A DNA stretch of 61,207 bases from assembly GCA_049299895.1 (NCBI GenBank), contig JBAQYF010000007.1:1-61207 (forward strand). Direction: 5' to 3'. A program made the translations under genes and the position numbers. The DNA is from CAIYYO01 sp049299895 (GTDB lineage Archaea > Altiarchaeota > Altiarchaeia > IMC4 > QMZM01). This document shows positions 52,067 to 60,315 of this stretch, piece after piece; position 1 is the first letter of the stretch; the number at the start of each line of letters is the position of its first letter. Under the pieces are notes generated by a model that searched no databases, had not been told where the DNA came from, and was given only the letters and a program-made list of their open reading frames with translations.

Positions 52067-52327
52067 ATGGATCCACATAAGATCGTACTCTACCCCCTGA
52101 TGGGCGAAAAAGCGACCATGCTCAGAGAAAAAGAGAACAAACTAAGTTTCATGGTTGCAAAAGACGCAGGGAAGAAAGACATAAAGGAGGCCGTAGAGTC
52201 TTTATACAACGTAAAGATCATAGGCATAGACAGCATGATAACGAGCACCGGAGAGAAAAAGGCCCATGTGAGGCTTGACGCAAAGTACTCTGCTGAAGAG
52301 GTTGCGTCGCACTTCGGAGTATTGTAA
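52067..52327 (+). CDS. rpl23: ribosomal protein L23 (uL23)
   Basis: 86 residues. The core PLMGEKATMLREKENKLSFMV, LYNVKIIGIDSMIT and KAHVRL are diagnostic; it sits at the tunnel exit where SRP and trigger-like factors dock. The frame is open four codons before the ATG at 52067, but those codons overlap the L4 stop, and the family start is close to DPHKIVLYPL; the internal ATG is therefore preferred. Next gene L2 is 30 bases downstream, across an AT-rich stretch. Confidence 0.95.
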   Translation: MDPHKIVLYPLMGEKATMLREKENKLSFMVAKDAGKKDIKEAVESLYNVKIIGIDSMITSTGEKKAHVRLDAKYSAEEVASHFGVL

Positions 52328-52357
52328 ATAATTTTAATAATTTTTCAAAGATTTAGA

Positions 52358-53086
52358 ATGGGCAGAAGGACTATCACCAGGAGAAGGGGCCGCGGCGGTC
52401 CAAGGTACCAGGTACCGAGTTTTAGATTCGAAGGCGGAGTAAATTACCCCCAGGGTCAAAAATACGCAAAAGGCATAGGTGGGCAGGTCATCAGCATAGA
52501 CAACGACCCTGCAAGGACTGCGCCTGTAGCAAAGATACTGCTTGAAGACTTTTCAGAAATAAGGCTTGTTGCTTCAGAGGGAATGAAAGTCGGACAATGG
52601 GTCGCTATCGGAGGAGAGGCAAAACAGGAAAAAGGAAACGTCCTCCAATTAGGTAACATTTCCGAAGGAACTTTAGTGTATAACATAGAGCTTACACCAG
52701 GAGACGGCGGAAAGATAGTCAGAGCGTCCGGAGGGGCCGCTGCAATAATCTCACATGATAAAGAAAAAGGAATCACAGTAGTAAAACTCCCCTCCAAGAA
52801 GACGGCAGAGATTCCAAGCAAGTCTCTTGCATCCATTGGGATTGTCGCCGGAGGCGGCAGGAAAGAAAAACCAATGGTCCGAGCAGGACAGAACTATCAC
52901 CGGCACAAGGCCCGAAACAAGCTGTACCCACGCGTAAGAGGTGTTGCGATGAACGCGCAGAACCACCCCCACGGCGGAGGATCGCACGGTTACACAGGCA
53001 GGCCCTCGTCAGTTGCCAGGAACACGCCTCCAGGAAGGAAGGTCGGTATGATCGCGCCTTCGAGGACTGGAAGACGTAAGAGGTAA
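52358..53086 (+). CDS. rpl2: ribosomal protein L2 (uL2)
   Basis: 242 residues. The N-terminal RRTITRRRGRGGPRYQVP and the conserved C-terminal segment NHPHGGGSHGYTGRPSSVAR, which carries the histidine close to the peptidyl-transferase centre, identify it. Six bases separate it from S19. Confidence 0.98.
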   Translation: MGRRTITRRRGRGGPRYQVPSFRFEGGVNYPQGQKYAKGIGGQVISIDNDPARTAPVAKILLEDFSEIRLVASEGMKVGQWVAIGGEAKQEKGNVLQLGNISEGTLVYNIELTPGDGGKIVRASGGAAAIISHDKEKGITVVKLPSKKTAEIPSKSLASIGIVAGGGRKEKPMVRAGQNYHRHKARNKLYPRVRGVAMNAQNHPHGGGSHGYTGRPSSVARNTPPGRKVGMIAPSRTGRRKR

Positions 53087-53091
53087 AAAAG

Positions 53092-53502
53092 ATGGCAAAG
53101 AAAAAAGTTACATATCGCGGATTAGAAATAGAAGAGCTCCAGGCCAAATCAATGGACGAGCTTGTGAAAATAATGCCTGCGCGCACCAGAAGATCCCTTA
53201 AGAGAGGATTTTCCGAGATACAGAAGAAATTGCTCGCAAGGGTAAAACAGGTACGAAAGGATTTGGACGCAGGCAAGAAGGTAAAGCCCATTAGGACTGA
53301 GTGCCGCGATATGTTAGTTCTCCCGGACATGGTGGGAATGGAGTTTGAGATATACAACGGTAAAGAGTTCCAAAAGGTTTTGATCGATATCGAGATGCTG
53401 GGCCAGTACCTCGGCGAGTTCTCATTGAACCGTAAGCCGGTGAAGCATTCAGCTCCGGGAATTGGTGCGACAAGATCCTCGTTATTCGTCCCAGTCAAAT
53501 AA
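53092..53502 (+). CDS. rps19: ribosomal protein S19 (uS19)
   Basis: 136 residues, archaeal S15/S19 type. Basic N-terminus, KKPIRTECRDMLVLPDMVG-like core (KPIRTECRDMLVLPDM) and the GQYLGEFSLNRKPVKHSAPG C-terminal signature, which ends in the ATRSSLFVPVK tail. Start six bases after L2. Confidence 0.97.
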   Translation: MAKKKVTYRGLEIEELQAKSMDELVKIMPARTRRSLKRGFSEIQKKLLARVKQVRKDLDAGKKVKPIRTECRDMLVLPDMVGMEFEIYNGKEFQKVLIDIEMLGQYLGEFSLNRKPVKHSAPGIGATRSSLFVPVK

Positions 53503-53517
53503 AAGTAGCGTGTAAAG

Positions 53518-53961
53518 ATGGAATTAGATTATTCGCTTAAGCCCCAGAATGAGGCAAAGGTCGCAAAGGCCATAGGAAAAGACATAAACATATCCTTCAA
53601 GAAGACCATAGCGGTCTGCGACTGTGTACGGGAAAAGAACCTAACAGAGGCAATAGCGCTTCTGGAAAAGGTCATTGCCCTGGAACAGGCCATACCCTTC
53701 AGGAAATACAACAAAGGAGTGTCCCACAGGACAGGTGTCGGTATTGCCAAATACCCCAAGAAGGCGGCAACTGAAGTTTTGAAGATCCTAAAGAACGTAC
53801 AGGCCAACGCGGAATACAAGGGACTGGATAATGACCGGCTCAGAATAATAAACATACAGGTAAACAAAGGTCAATCCCGCAAGAGACGAAAGCCCAAAGG
53901 CCGATGGAAAGCTTGGAAGACCCAGTATGTCTGCGTGCAGGCAGTCGCAAGAGAAGTTTAA
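53518..53961 (+). CDS. rpl22: ribosomal protein L22 (uL22)
   Basis: 147 residues. Core motifs IALEQAIPFRKYNKGVSHRTG and the exit-tunnel beta-hairpin KGQSRKRRKPKGRWKAW are present. It follows S19 by 15 bases. The S3 gene was called with an overlapping start by naive extension, but the S3 ATG at 53984 leaves a 22-base gap. Confidence 0.95.
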   Translation: MELDYSLKPQNEAKVAKAIGKDINISFKKTIAVCDCVREKNLTEAIALLEKVIALEQAIPFRKYNKGVSHRTGVGIAKYPKKAATEVLKILKNVQANAEYKGLDNDRLRIINIQVNKGQSRKRRKPKGRWKAWKTQYVCVQAVAREV

Positions 53962-53983
53962 TATTAATTTTACACACACTAAA

Positions 53984-54796
53984 ATGGCAATGGAGAGGCA
54001 TTTCATCCAAGAGGGACTCATCAGATCAGAAATAGAGACATTTTTGAGAAGGGAGCTAGAAGGCGCCGGATACTCAGGCATAAACATACAAAAGACACCC
54101 CTTGCTACAAGGGTCGTCTTGTACGTCGAGAAACCGCCCTTGGTCATCGGAAAGAAAGGACGCAGAATCAACAAGCTAACAAGATTCCTGAAAGAAAAAT
54201 ACGGCATAGACAACCCCGCAATAGATGTACAAACCGTTGAGAATCCAAACTTAGATCCAAACATAGTCGCACGCAGAATAGTTCAGTCCCTTGAAAAGGG
54301 GATGAATAGAAGACGCGTCATATACAAAGCGGTACGATCCGCGCTTGGTTCAGGAGCAAGAGGGATCGAAGTCATAGTCGCAGGAAAGATAATCGGAAAA
54401 GGAGGACGTGCAAAGCAGGAGAAATACCTCCAGGGATACATGAGAAAAGTAGGGGACTCCGCGAAACTCGTCAGGACTGGTTCGACCCAGGCTTTCATGA
54501 AAGCAGGAGTCATCGGCATAACCGTAAAAATAGTTCCTCCGGACATCGTTTTCCCGGACCAGATAGAGATTAAGATGCCCCAGAAGCCGGTTGAGCCTGT
54601 AAAGGCACCTGCTGCCCCCGAAGTCAAAAATACCGAGGAAGCGGCTGCGGTACCTGAAAAGGCGGACGTGAAGAAAGACATAAAGCCTGTTCTGAAGAAG
54701 CCGATAGAGAAATTAGCTAAAAAGATTGGTGCAGAAGAGGTTATAGACCTGGTTGAACCCCTAAAAGAGGACGTAAAAGAAGAAAAGGCTGATTAA
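53984..54796 (+). CDS. rps3: ribosomal protein S3 (uS3)
   Basis: 270 residues from ATG 53984. The frame is open upstream but those codons overlap L22, and the family start MERHFIQEGL is found at this ATG (MAMERHFIQEGLIRS). KH domain motif VVIGKKGRRINKL is present and the C-terminal domain includes LGSGARGIEVIVAGKIIGKGGR. A Glu/Lys/Ala-rich C-terminal extension of about 65 residues (from about 205) is longer than in the common archaeal S3 and of unknown role. Confidence 0.94.
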   Translation: MAMERHFIQEGLIRSEIETFLRRELEGAGYSGINIQKTPLATRVVLYVEKPPLVIGKKGRRINKLTRFLKEKYGIDNPAIDVQTVENPNLDPNIVARRIVQSLEKGMNRRRVIYKAVRSALGSGARGIEVIVAGKIIGKGGRAKQEKYLQGYMRKVGDSAKLVRTGSTQAFMKAGVIGITVKIVPPDIVFPDQIEIKMPQKPVEPVKAPAAPEVKNTEEAAAVPEKADVKKDIKPVLKKPIEKLAKKIGAEEVIDLVEPLKEDVKEEKAD

Positions 54797-54823
54797 TACT
54801 TTAGTTTCGATAATTATATTAAC

Positions 54824-55063
54824 ATGGCAATATTGCGCAATAGCGAAATACGGGAACTCAGCAGTGAGGAGCTGGAAGACAAGCTCACACAGTTGCAGGG
54901 AGATATGATGAAGATCAGAGGCGTTCTGGCTTCCGGCGGCATCCCAGAACACGTTGGCAGGATGAGAGAAACCAGAAGGACTATAGCCCGGATACAGACC
55001 TATAAGACCACCCAGGCAAAAGCTTCAAAGGATCAGAATCCCAGTATAACCCAAAAGAAATGA
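54824..55063 (+). CDS. rpl29: ribosomal protein L29 (uL29)
   Basis: 79 residues, mostly two helices. REL...ELEDKLTQLQGDMMKIRGVLASGG and ETRRTIARIQT are the conserved parts. Its stop overlaps the aIF1 start (ATGA). Confidence 0.95.
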   Translation: MAILRNSEIRELSSEELEDKLTQLQGDMMKIRGVLASGGIPEHVGRMRETRRTIARIQTYKTTQAKASKDQNPSITQKK

Positions 55064-55356
55064 ATTGTCAAAGATGCGGTCTTCCCAAGGAGTTATGCGT
55101 CTGCGACGAGATGACGAGGGAAGGTCAAAGGATACGTGTCCGCAGCGATAAAAGACGTTATGGGAAGATAGTAACGCTTGTGGACGGATTCAAAGACGTG
55201 GATATGGATAAGGTAGCAAAAGAGCTAAAAAGACGGCTTGCTTGCGGCGGAACCCTTAAGAAAGACACTATAGAGCTCCAGGGCGACCATAAGAGCCGGG
55301 CGAAGGGTGTTTTGGTAAGCATGGGGTTCTCGCAGGAAATGATAGATGTGCTTTAG
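55060..55356 (+). CDS. translation initiation factor aIF1 (SUI1)
   Basis: 98 residues. SUI1 fold with the diagnostic RRYGKIVTLVDGF region, the ACGGTLKKDTIELQGDH loop and a VLVSMGFSQEMI end. The N-terminus has four cysteines (CQRCGLPKELCVC), a zinc-like knuckle seen in archaeal members. aIF1 helps start-codon selection. It is encoded in the S10/spc cluster between L29 and Rpp29 in most archaea, so this order is normal. Confidence 0.94.
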   Translation: MNCQRCGLPKELCVCDEMTREGQRIRVRSDKRRYGKIVTLVDGFKDVDMDKVAKELKRRLACGGTLKKDTIELQGDHKSRAKGVLVSMGFSQEMIDVL

Positions 55357-55380
55357 AGCTCTAAATAGCCAACCAATAGG

Positions 55381-55662
55381 ATGATCACTCCCTATAATAT
55401 CCTTAGACATGAATTGACCGGCCTGCCAGCGCGCATAGTATCTGCCTCACATGAGGGATACAAATGCGAGGGCGAGCTAGTCGATGAGACAAAGGATACA
55501 ATAAAGATAAAAACAGATGCGGGCGTGAAAACCCTACCCAAAGACTGCATCACCCTGGAAGTATCGCTTCCCCAGGGAGAGGTGGTGCGAATCGATGGGA
55601 AACTCTTGGTCTCGCGGCCGGAAGAGCGCATCAAGAAAAAATATCGTATAAAATTCGTCTGA
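55381..55662 (+). CDS. rnp1: RNase P protein Rpp29
   Basis: 93 residues. Protein of the archaeal RNase P holoenzyme (tRNA 5' maturation). Sm-like fold; motifs LTGLPARIVSASHEGYKCEGELVDET and CITLEVSLPQGEVVRIDGKLLV. Lies between aIF1 and S17 as in many archaea. A hairpin at 55694-55715 in the following gap could affect S17. Confidence 0.92.
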   Translation: MITPYNILRHELTGLPARIVSASHEGYKCEGELVDETKDTIKIKTDAGVKTLPKDCITLEVSLPQGEVVRIDGKLLVSRPEERIKKKYRIKFV

Positions 55663-55693
55663 CAGGATCTTTAAGAAAGGTCCACGAAAGAGC

Positions 55694-55715
55694 GGGATGA
55701 GCCTGTGGCTCACCC
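55694..55715 (+). promoter_or_regulatory. compact hairpin in the gap before S17
   Basis: GGG-A-TGAGCC-TGT-GGCTCA-CCC (55694-55715): a 6-pair stem with a 3-base loop, extended by three more G-C pairs across a single-base bulge. It is in the 87-base gap between rnp1 and rps17. Downstream bases are AT-rich (TTTAACATTTATTGAATTG). It could be a partial transcript end or a ribosomal-protein binding site. Sequence does not decide. Confidence 0.45.
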
Positions 55716-55749
55716 ACTTGACGAAATTTAACATTTATTGAATTGAAAA

Positions 55750-56097
55750 ATGGCAAAAGTCGAGAAAAAAGATAACGAAAAGAAAACCGATTCCAATTGC
55801 GTTGATCGGAACTGCCCGGAGCACGGCATCCTCCCCACGAGGGGCATGGTACTGGACGGAGTAGTAGCATCGGATAAGATGGATAAGACAGTCATAGTCC
55901 AGAGAAGTTACTATGTGAAGCTCAAGAAGTACGATCGATACCGCCCCAAGAAATCAAGGATCCCGGCGCATAATCCCCCATGCATAAATGCGAAGACCGG
56001 CGACCGCGTGAAGATAATGGAGTGCAGAAGATTGTCCAAGACAGTTAATTTCGTGATCACTGAGAAGCTGCCTAGCGAGGCTACGGCAAGCGCATGA
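55750..56097 (+). CDS. rps17: ribosomal protein S17 (uS17)
   Basis: 115 residues. Conserved CVDRNCPEHG at the N-terminus (zinc-like pair in archaeal S17), GMVLDGVVASDKMDKTVIVQR and the RVKIMECRRLSKTVNFV C-terminal part. Basic tail. First gene after the hairpin. Confidence 0.95.
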   Translation: MAKVEKKDNEKKTDSNCVDRNCPEHGILPTRGMVLDGVVASDKMDKTVIVQRSYYVKLKKYDRYRPKKSRIPAHNPPCINAKTGDRVKIMECRRLSKTVNFVITEKLPSEATASA

Positions 56098-56120
56098 TAA
56101 ATAAGAGGTACTAAGATAAA

Positions 56121-56558
56121 ATGGCTAAACCGCTTGGCGCAATGAAGAATCTTCCCCTGGGGAAGGCTACCACTGCCAACATAACAAGGACGCTCACAAC
56201 GAATGCCCGCCTGGTATGCGCAGACAACACGGGAGCAAAAGAACTGGAGATAGTCGCAGTAAAAGGATACAAAGGAGTCCATAACCGTATGCCCCGGGCA
56301 GGTGTCGGAGACCTCATAGTAGTCACTGTTAAGAAAGGAAAGCCAGAGATAAAGCACCAGGTCCTGATGGCTGTCATAATACGCCAGAGACAGCCTTATA
56401 AGAGATACGACGGCTCCAAGATAAAATTCGACGACAACGCGGCAGTGATAGTAACTGACGAAGGACTACCCAAAGGAACGGAAGTCAAGGGTGCAGTCGC
56501 AAGAGAAGCCGCAGACAAGTGGAACAAGATAGGCAGCCTTTCAGGCATCGTCGTATAA
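56121..56558 (+). CDS. rpl14: ribosomal protein L14 (uL14)
   Basis: 145 residues with an N-terminal extension of about 12 over the usual 132. Core: NARLVCADNTGAKELEIVAVKGYKG and the ending VAREAADKWNKIGSLSGIVV. Rests against L3 at the subunit interface. Confidence 0.96.
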   Translation: MAKPLGAMKNLPLGKATTANITRTLTTNARLVCADNTGAKELEIVAVKGYKGVHNRMPRAGVGDLIVVTVKKGKPEIKHQVLMAVIIRQRQPYKRYDGSKIKFDDNAAVIVTDEGLPKGTEVKGAVAREAADKWNKIGSLSGIVV

Positions 56559-56574
56559 GATAATCAAAGATAGA

Positions 56575-56946
56575 ATGGAAACAAGACCCCAATCATCAAA
56601 ACCCAGAAAGCAGAGGAAGTGGCTCACGGATGCGCCTCTACACAAGAGACAGAAGATGCTGGTCTCAACCCTGAGTAAGGAATTGCGCGCAAAATACAAG
56701 AGAAGGTCTCTCTCAGTTCGGAAAGGAGACAAAGTAAAGATAATGCGCGGAGAATTCAAAGGAGTGACAGGTGAAGTATTGAAAGTAAGCCTGAAAGATT
56801 ACACTATTTATGTGGACAGCATAAAATCAAAGAAAGCCAACGGTACTGAGGTACCAAGGCCCATAAGCCCCTCGAACGTGATGTTGACCGAGATAATAAC
56901 GGAAGACAAAGAGCGAAGGGATTTATTAGAGCGTAAGACTAAATAA
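56575..56946 (+). CDS. rpl24: ribosomal protein L24 (uL24)
   Basis: 123 residues. KOW motif around DKVKIMRGEFKGVTGEV, N-terminal RKQRKWLTDAPLHKRQ is the usual archaeal start. Followed 25 bases later by S4e. Confidence 0.95.
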   Translation: METRPQSSKPRKQRKWLTDAPLHKRQKMLVSTLSKELRAKYKRRSLSVRKGDKVKIMRGEFKGVTGEVLKVSLKDYTIYVDSIKSKKANGTEVPRPISPSNVMLTEIITEDKERRDLLERKTK

Positions 56947-56971
56947 CTAACTCAACTTTTAGAGCAGCAAG

Positions 56972-57637
56972 ATGCACACCAAGAGAATCGCTATCGGATA
57001 CGGAAAAGAGAACAAATGGGTGTCAACTCCGAACCCCGGAGCACACACAAGAAAAGAGAGCACACCCCTCATACTTGTCGTCAGAGACATACTGGGATAC
57101 GCAGATACCTCCCGGGAAGCAAAGAAGATCATACACGACGGTCTCGTGTCCGTAGACAAAAAGGTTAGAAGGGATCACAAATACGGCGTCGGCCTGATGG
57201 ACGTAATAGAAATACCTACAATCTCCAAGCACTACAGAATGGTTCCCGGCAAGAAGGGACTGGAGATGAAAGAAATAGATGAAAAAGACTCCAACATAAA
57301 ACCCTGCCGCGTCATAGGCAAAACAGTAGTCAAAGGAGGCAAAATACAGCTAGTGCTACACGACGGCGGGGCACTTCTCACAGACAAAGACGAGTACAAG
57401 ACGAATGACACAGTCGTAATAAAGCTCCCTGAGAGAAAGATGTCTGAAGCGATACGCTTCGAGAAAGGGAACCTTGCACTCATATACAAAGGAAGGCACA
57501 AAGGCATGTCCGGCAAGATAAAAGACATAATACCCGCGACCGCGACAAGAAAATCCGTGACGACCCTTGAAGACATGCAGACGTTGACCGAATATTCATT
57601 CATCATAGGAAGCGACAAACCCGTGATAAAGATCTGA
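56972..57637 (+). CDS. rps4e: ribosomal protein S4e (eS4)
   Basis: 221 residues, archaeal and eukaryotic family; slightly shorter than the common 240. S4-like RNA-binding domain (GYADTSREAKKIIHDGLVSVDKKVR) and a KOW-like part (GNLALIYKGRHKGMSGKIKDI). Lies between L24 and L5 as in most archaea. Confidence 0.96.
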   Translation: MHTKRIAIGYGKENKWVSTPNPGAHTRKESTPLILVVRDILGYADTSREAKKIIHDGLVSVDKKVRRDHKYGVGLMDVIEIPTISKHYRMVPGKKGLEMKEIDEKDSNIKPCRVIGKTVVKGGKIQLVLHDGGALLTDKDEYKTNDTVVIKLPERKMSEAIRFEKGNLALIYKGRHKGMSGKIKDIIPATATRKSVTTLEDMQTLTEYSFIIGSDKPVIKI

Positions 57638-57645
57638 ACAGTAAA

Positions 57646-58170
57646 ATGAACTACGACAACCCCATGCGCAAGCCAAGAATAGAAAAAGTAACTCTAAACA
57701 TCGGCGTAGGCCAGAGCGGGGAAAAACTCGGAAAAGCAGAGACACTCCTGCAGAAGATCACAAGCAAAAAGCCCGTAAGAACCCTGTCCAAGCACAAGAT
57801 ACCCACATGGAACTTGAAGAAAGGGGAAGCTATCGGCTGCAAGGTAACCCTAAGAGGCCCTGACGCGGACGCGGTCCTAAAGAGAGGTTTTGCTGCAAAA
57901 GACAACATGCTCAAAGCAAACTGCTTCGACAAACAGGGCAACTTCTCATTCGGAGTACACGAATACATCGACATACCCGGCATAAAATACGATCCAGATA
58001 TTGGAATCATGGGAATGGACATAACCGTAACCATGATGAGGCCCGGTTTCTCAGTTCGTAAAAGGTCGATTCGCCCGGGCAAGATACCCGTTAAGACAAC
58101 GATTTCCAAAGAGGAGACAATAGACTACATCAAAGAGAAATTCAACATAACAATAGCAGAGGAAGATTAA
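57646..58170 (+). CDS. rpl5: ribosomal protein L5 (uL5)
   Basis: 174 residues. Motifs MRKPRIEKVTLNIGVGQSG, KPVRTLSKHKIPTWNLKKGE and the FSVRKRSIRPGKIP C-terminal area. Binds 5S rRNA. Start is eight bases after S4e. Confidence 0.97.
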   Translation: MNYDNPMRKPRIEKVTLNIGVGQSGEKLGKAETLLQKITSKKPVRTLSKHKIPTWNLKKGEAIGCKVTLRGPDADAVLKRGFAAKDNMLKANCFDKQGNFSFGVHEYIDIPGIKYDPDIGIMGMDITVTMMRPGFSVRKRSIRPGKIPVKTTISKEETIDYIKEKFNITIAEED

Positions 58171-58172
58171 GA

Positions 58173-58343
58173 ATGGTCCAGAAAGAACCCCTAGTCAAAA
58201 AGAATCAAAAGATGGATCAAAGAAGCCTGACCTGCTCCATATGCGGAGCGCAGAGAGGATTGATCCACAAGTACAGGCTGCACATATGCAGAAGATGCTT
58301 TAGAGAAGTAGCCTTCAGGATAGGATTCCGAAAATACAGTTAA
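58173..58343 (+). CDS. rps14: ribosomal protein S14 (uS14), zinc form
   Basis: A 56-codon gene. Zinc knuckle CSICGAQRGLIHKYRLHICRRC with Cys21, Cys24, Cys39 and Cys42, and the ending REVAFRIGFRKYS that is typical of uS14. It starts two bases after the L5 stop. In archaea the next gene is normally S8; here it is S7. Confidence 0.95.
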   Translation: MVQKEPLVKKNQKMDQRSLTCSICGAQRGLIHKYRLHICRRCFREVAFRIGFRKYS

Positions 58344-58362
58344 TCAATCTTAAACCCCCACA

Positions 58363-58971
58363 ATGGAAGAAATAAAACTATTCGGCAAATGGGACTACAA
58401 AACAGTTGAAGTAAAGGACCCAGGAATAAGGCAATACGTATCCCTTAATCCGGTATACATGCCCATAACCTCCGGCAGGCTCATAGGAAAACAGTTCGCC
58501 AAAAGCAAGATGAACATAGTCGAAAGACTGACGAACAAACTCATGAGAAGCGGCCAGGGAACAAAGAAAGTCGCAGGCCGATACATAAGAGGAGGCGGAG
58601 CAACCGGCAAAAAACAAAACGCACTCAACATAGTAAAAGCAGCATTCGAAACAGTGGAGAAAAGAACCGGCAGGAACCCGATACAAGTCCTCGTAGACGC
58701 GATAGAGAAATCAGGACCCGGAGAAGAGACCACAGTCATCATATACGGAGGAATAAAATACCACCAGGCAGTCGACGTATCAGCTCAGAGAAGAGTGGAC
58801 TTCGGCCTAAAATACATAACCCTGGGAGCCTTCGCAACAGCCTTCAACAACCCCAAGAAGATCGAAGACTGCCTCGCAGACGAGATAATATGGGCGTCTA
58901 CTTCAGACTCCAAGAGCTACGCGATCCAGAGAAAAGAGGAGACGGAAAGGATTGCTAGGTCGGCCAGATAA
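58363..58971 (+). CDS. rps7: ribosomal protein S7 (uS7)
   Basis: 202 residues. Small-subunit head protein that nucleates 16S rRNA assembly. Motifs: VERLTNKLMRSGQGTKKVAGRYIRGG, GRNPIQVLVDAIEKSGPGEET and the C-terminal EDCLADEIIWASTSDSKSYAIQRKEETERIARSAR-type ending, read here as two shorter blocks (DCLADEIIWA, and SYAIQRKEETERIARS). In the usual archaeal order S7 belongs to the S12-S7-EF2 cluster, not after S14. The gene appears intact. Confidence 0.96.
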   Translation: MEEIKLFGKWDYKTVEVKDPGIRQYVSLNPVYMPITSGRLIGKQFAKSKMNIVERLTNKLMRSGQGTKKVAGRYIRGGGATGKKQNALNIVKAAFETVEKRTGRNPIQVLVDAIEKSGPGEETTVIIYGGIKYHQAVDVSAQRRVDFGLKYITLGAFATAFNNPKKIEDCLADEIIWASTSDSKSYAIQRKEETERIARSAR

Positions 58972-59095
58972 GATTTTCTTATCTATTCTATTTCTATTTT
59001 AACGTCAGAGCAGCTAGCGAAGCGTATGTGTCGACCTTGTTCGGCATGTCCTTCGGGCACCCCTCGGTGTGAACGGATGTTGGCCGTTCCGTACC

Positions 59096-59152
59096 GATTG
59101 CCTCGCAAATGAAATAGTGTGGGTTGCGACATCGGATATAAAGAGCTATGTC
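59096..59152 (+). pseudogene. remnant of a second S7 C-terminus
   Basis: Reading frame 59096-59152 gives DCLANEIVWVATSDIKSYV, 13 of 19 residues identical to the S7 segment DCLADEIIWASTSDSKSYA encoded at about 58867-58923. It continues NYSLGHN and stops inside the left end of an IS630 element. A duplicated, diverged scrap of S7, or the tail of a different S7 copy, cut by the insertion. Upstream (58972-59095) has a small hairpin GAACGG-atgttgg-CCGTTC at 59071-59089 and no other gene. Confidence 0.72.
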
Positions 59153-59153
59153 A

Positions 59154-60259
59154 ATTATAGTCTAGGTCATAATTAACTTGAGATATTTGGTGTGAATGTT
59201 TGTATCCAGTTTTGTGCGTAGGTGAGTTTTTTGGCTTGTTGGTGGAAGGTGGTTTTGATTGTTTCTTTTAGGCTCCATTCTGATTTGATGTTTGCTATTT
59301 GGGATAATCGTTTTCGCACGCTTTTGCCTCCTGGCATGACATGGGTCATCCAGATGTATTCTATGGGGTTTAGGTCGGGTGAGTAGGGCGGTAGGAATAT
59401 GAGGCTTATGTCCAGTAGTTCGGCAAACCGGCGGGTTTGCCGGGCCAGGTGGCTTCGGGCATTGTCCAGTATGATTATGAGGTGGTTTTTGGGGTTCTTC
59501 ATCCTTATCTGCCGCAGGAAGTCGCATAGGTCTCCTGCTTTGGATTGTTCCTTGAATTCCAATACCTCTTTTCCGTTCAGGGGATAAAAGCCGAAGGTGT
59601 TAGCCTTATAGTACGCAGTGTTCTTGCTTTTCTTGGGTTTGGTGAAAGACCAAACTCTCTGGGTGTTGTCTTTGGTTTGCGGACTGGCCTCATCCAGGAA
59701 GCCTACGACGGCTTCCTTCTCTTGCAAAGCCTCCCGCAGCCGTTCGGCTAGTATTTTCTCAGCCTCTTGAGGCCTTTTAACGTCCAAGACATAAGGCTTG
59801 GCATAGTACATGCCAAAGTTTCGAAGAATCTTACGAACATGCCTAAGAGAATACGAAACACTGAACTCTTTCCTGACTAAGGCACATACCTCACCCGTAA
59901 GCCAATGCTCCTTAGACTTGAGCAAATCCATCAACCTCAATTTCTGCTCGTCTCTTAACTTAGGAGGCCGCCCACCTCCAGATTGAGGAGGTAAAGCCCC
60001 CTCCCCTGCTTTATTCCACAGAGACAACCAATCATAACCAGTTTGTAGCGAGATACACATCCTCTCACAAGCCTCTTCCATGCTGTCCTCTTCATACAAC
60101 TGCCGGATAAAAAGCAGGCGATGACGAACCCGCGCATCCTTAGATTTCTTCACAAGATGCTTCAACTCCGACAAAGACACCTGCTGCACAAGCTCAGGAA
60201 GAACCATCAAACAAAGATATTAACGCAAAACTCTAAATACTTTTAGCCAGGACTATAAT
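59154..60259. mobile_element. IS630-family insertion sequence
   Basis: About 1.1 kb bounded by imperfect terminal inverted repeats: ATTATAGTCTAGG at the left (59154-59166) and CCAGGACTATAAT at the right (60247-60259). It contains one intact transposase gene on the minus strand. IS630/Tc1 elements insert at TA and duplicate it; TATA at both ends fits. It sits in the S7-remnant sequence, so it arrived after that copy had formed. Confidence 0.8.
59173..60210 (-). CDS. IS630-family transposase
   Basis: 345 residues, intact. N-terminal helix-turn-helix (RHRLLFIRQLYEEDSMEEACERM; MCISLQTGYDWLSLW; GGGRPPKL linker) and DDE catalytic domain with Asp in VVGFLDEAS, Asp in LIIILDNARSH and Glu in PPYSPDLNPIEYIW. 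Fills the element described at 59154-60259. May still be active. Confidence 0.92.
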   Translation of the reverse strand: MMVLPELVQQVSLSELKHLVKKSKDARVRHRLLFIRQLYEEDSMEEACERMCISLQTGYDWLSLWNKAGEGALPPQSGGGRPPKLRDEQKLRLMDLLKSKEHWLTGEVCALVRKEFSVSYSLRHVRKILRNFGMYYAKPYVLDVKRPQEAEKILAERLREALQEKEAVVGFLDEASPQTKDNTQRVWSFTKPKKSKNTAYYKANTFGFYPLNGKEVLEFKEQSKAGDLCDFLRQIRMKNPKNHLIIILDNARSHLARQTRRFAELLDISLIFLPPYSPDLNPIEYIWMTHVMPGGKSVRKRLSQIANIKSEWSLKETIKTTFHQQAKKLTYAQNWIQTFTPNISS

Positions 60260-60315
60260 TTACACCTGATTTTTGCGTTAAGTACACTTTCAACTAGTTG
60301 ATAGTTCTTTTTCTA

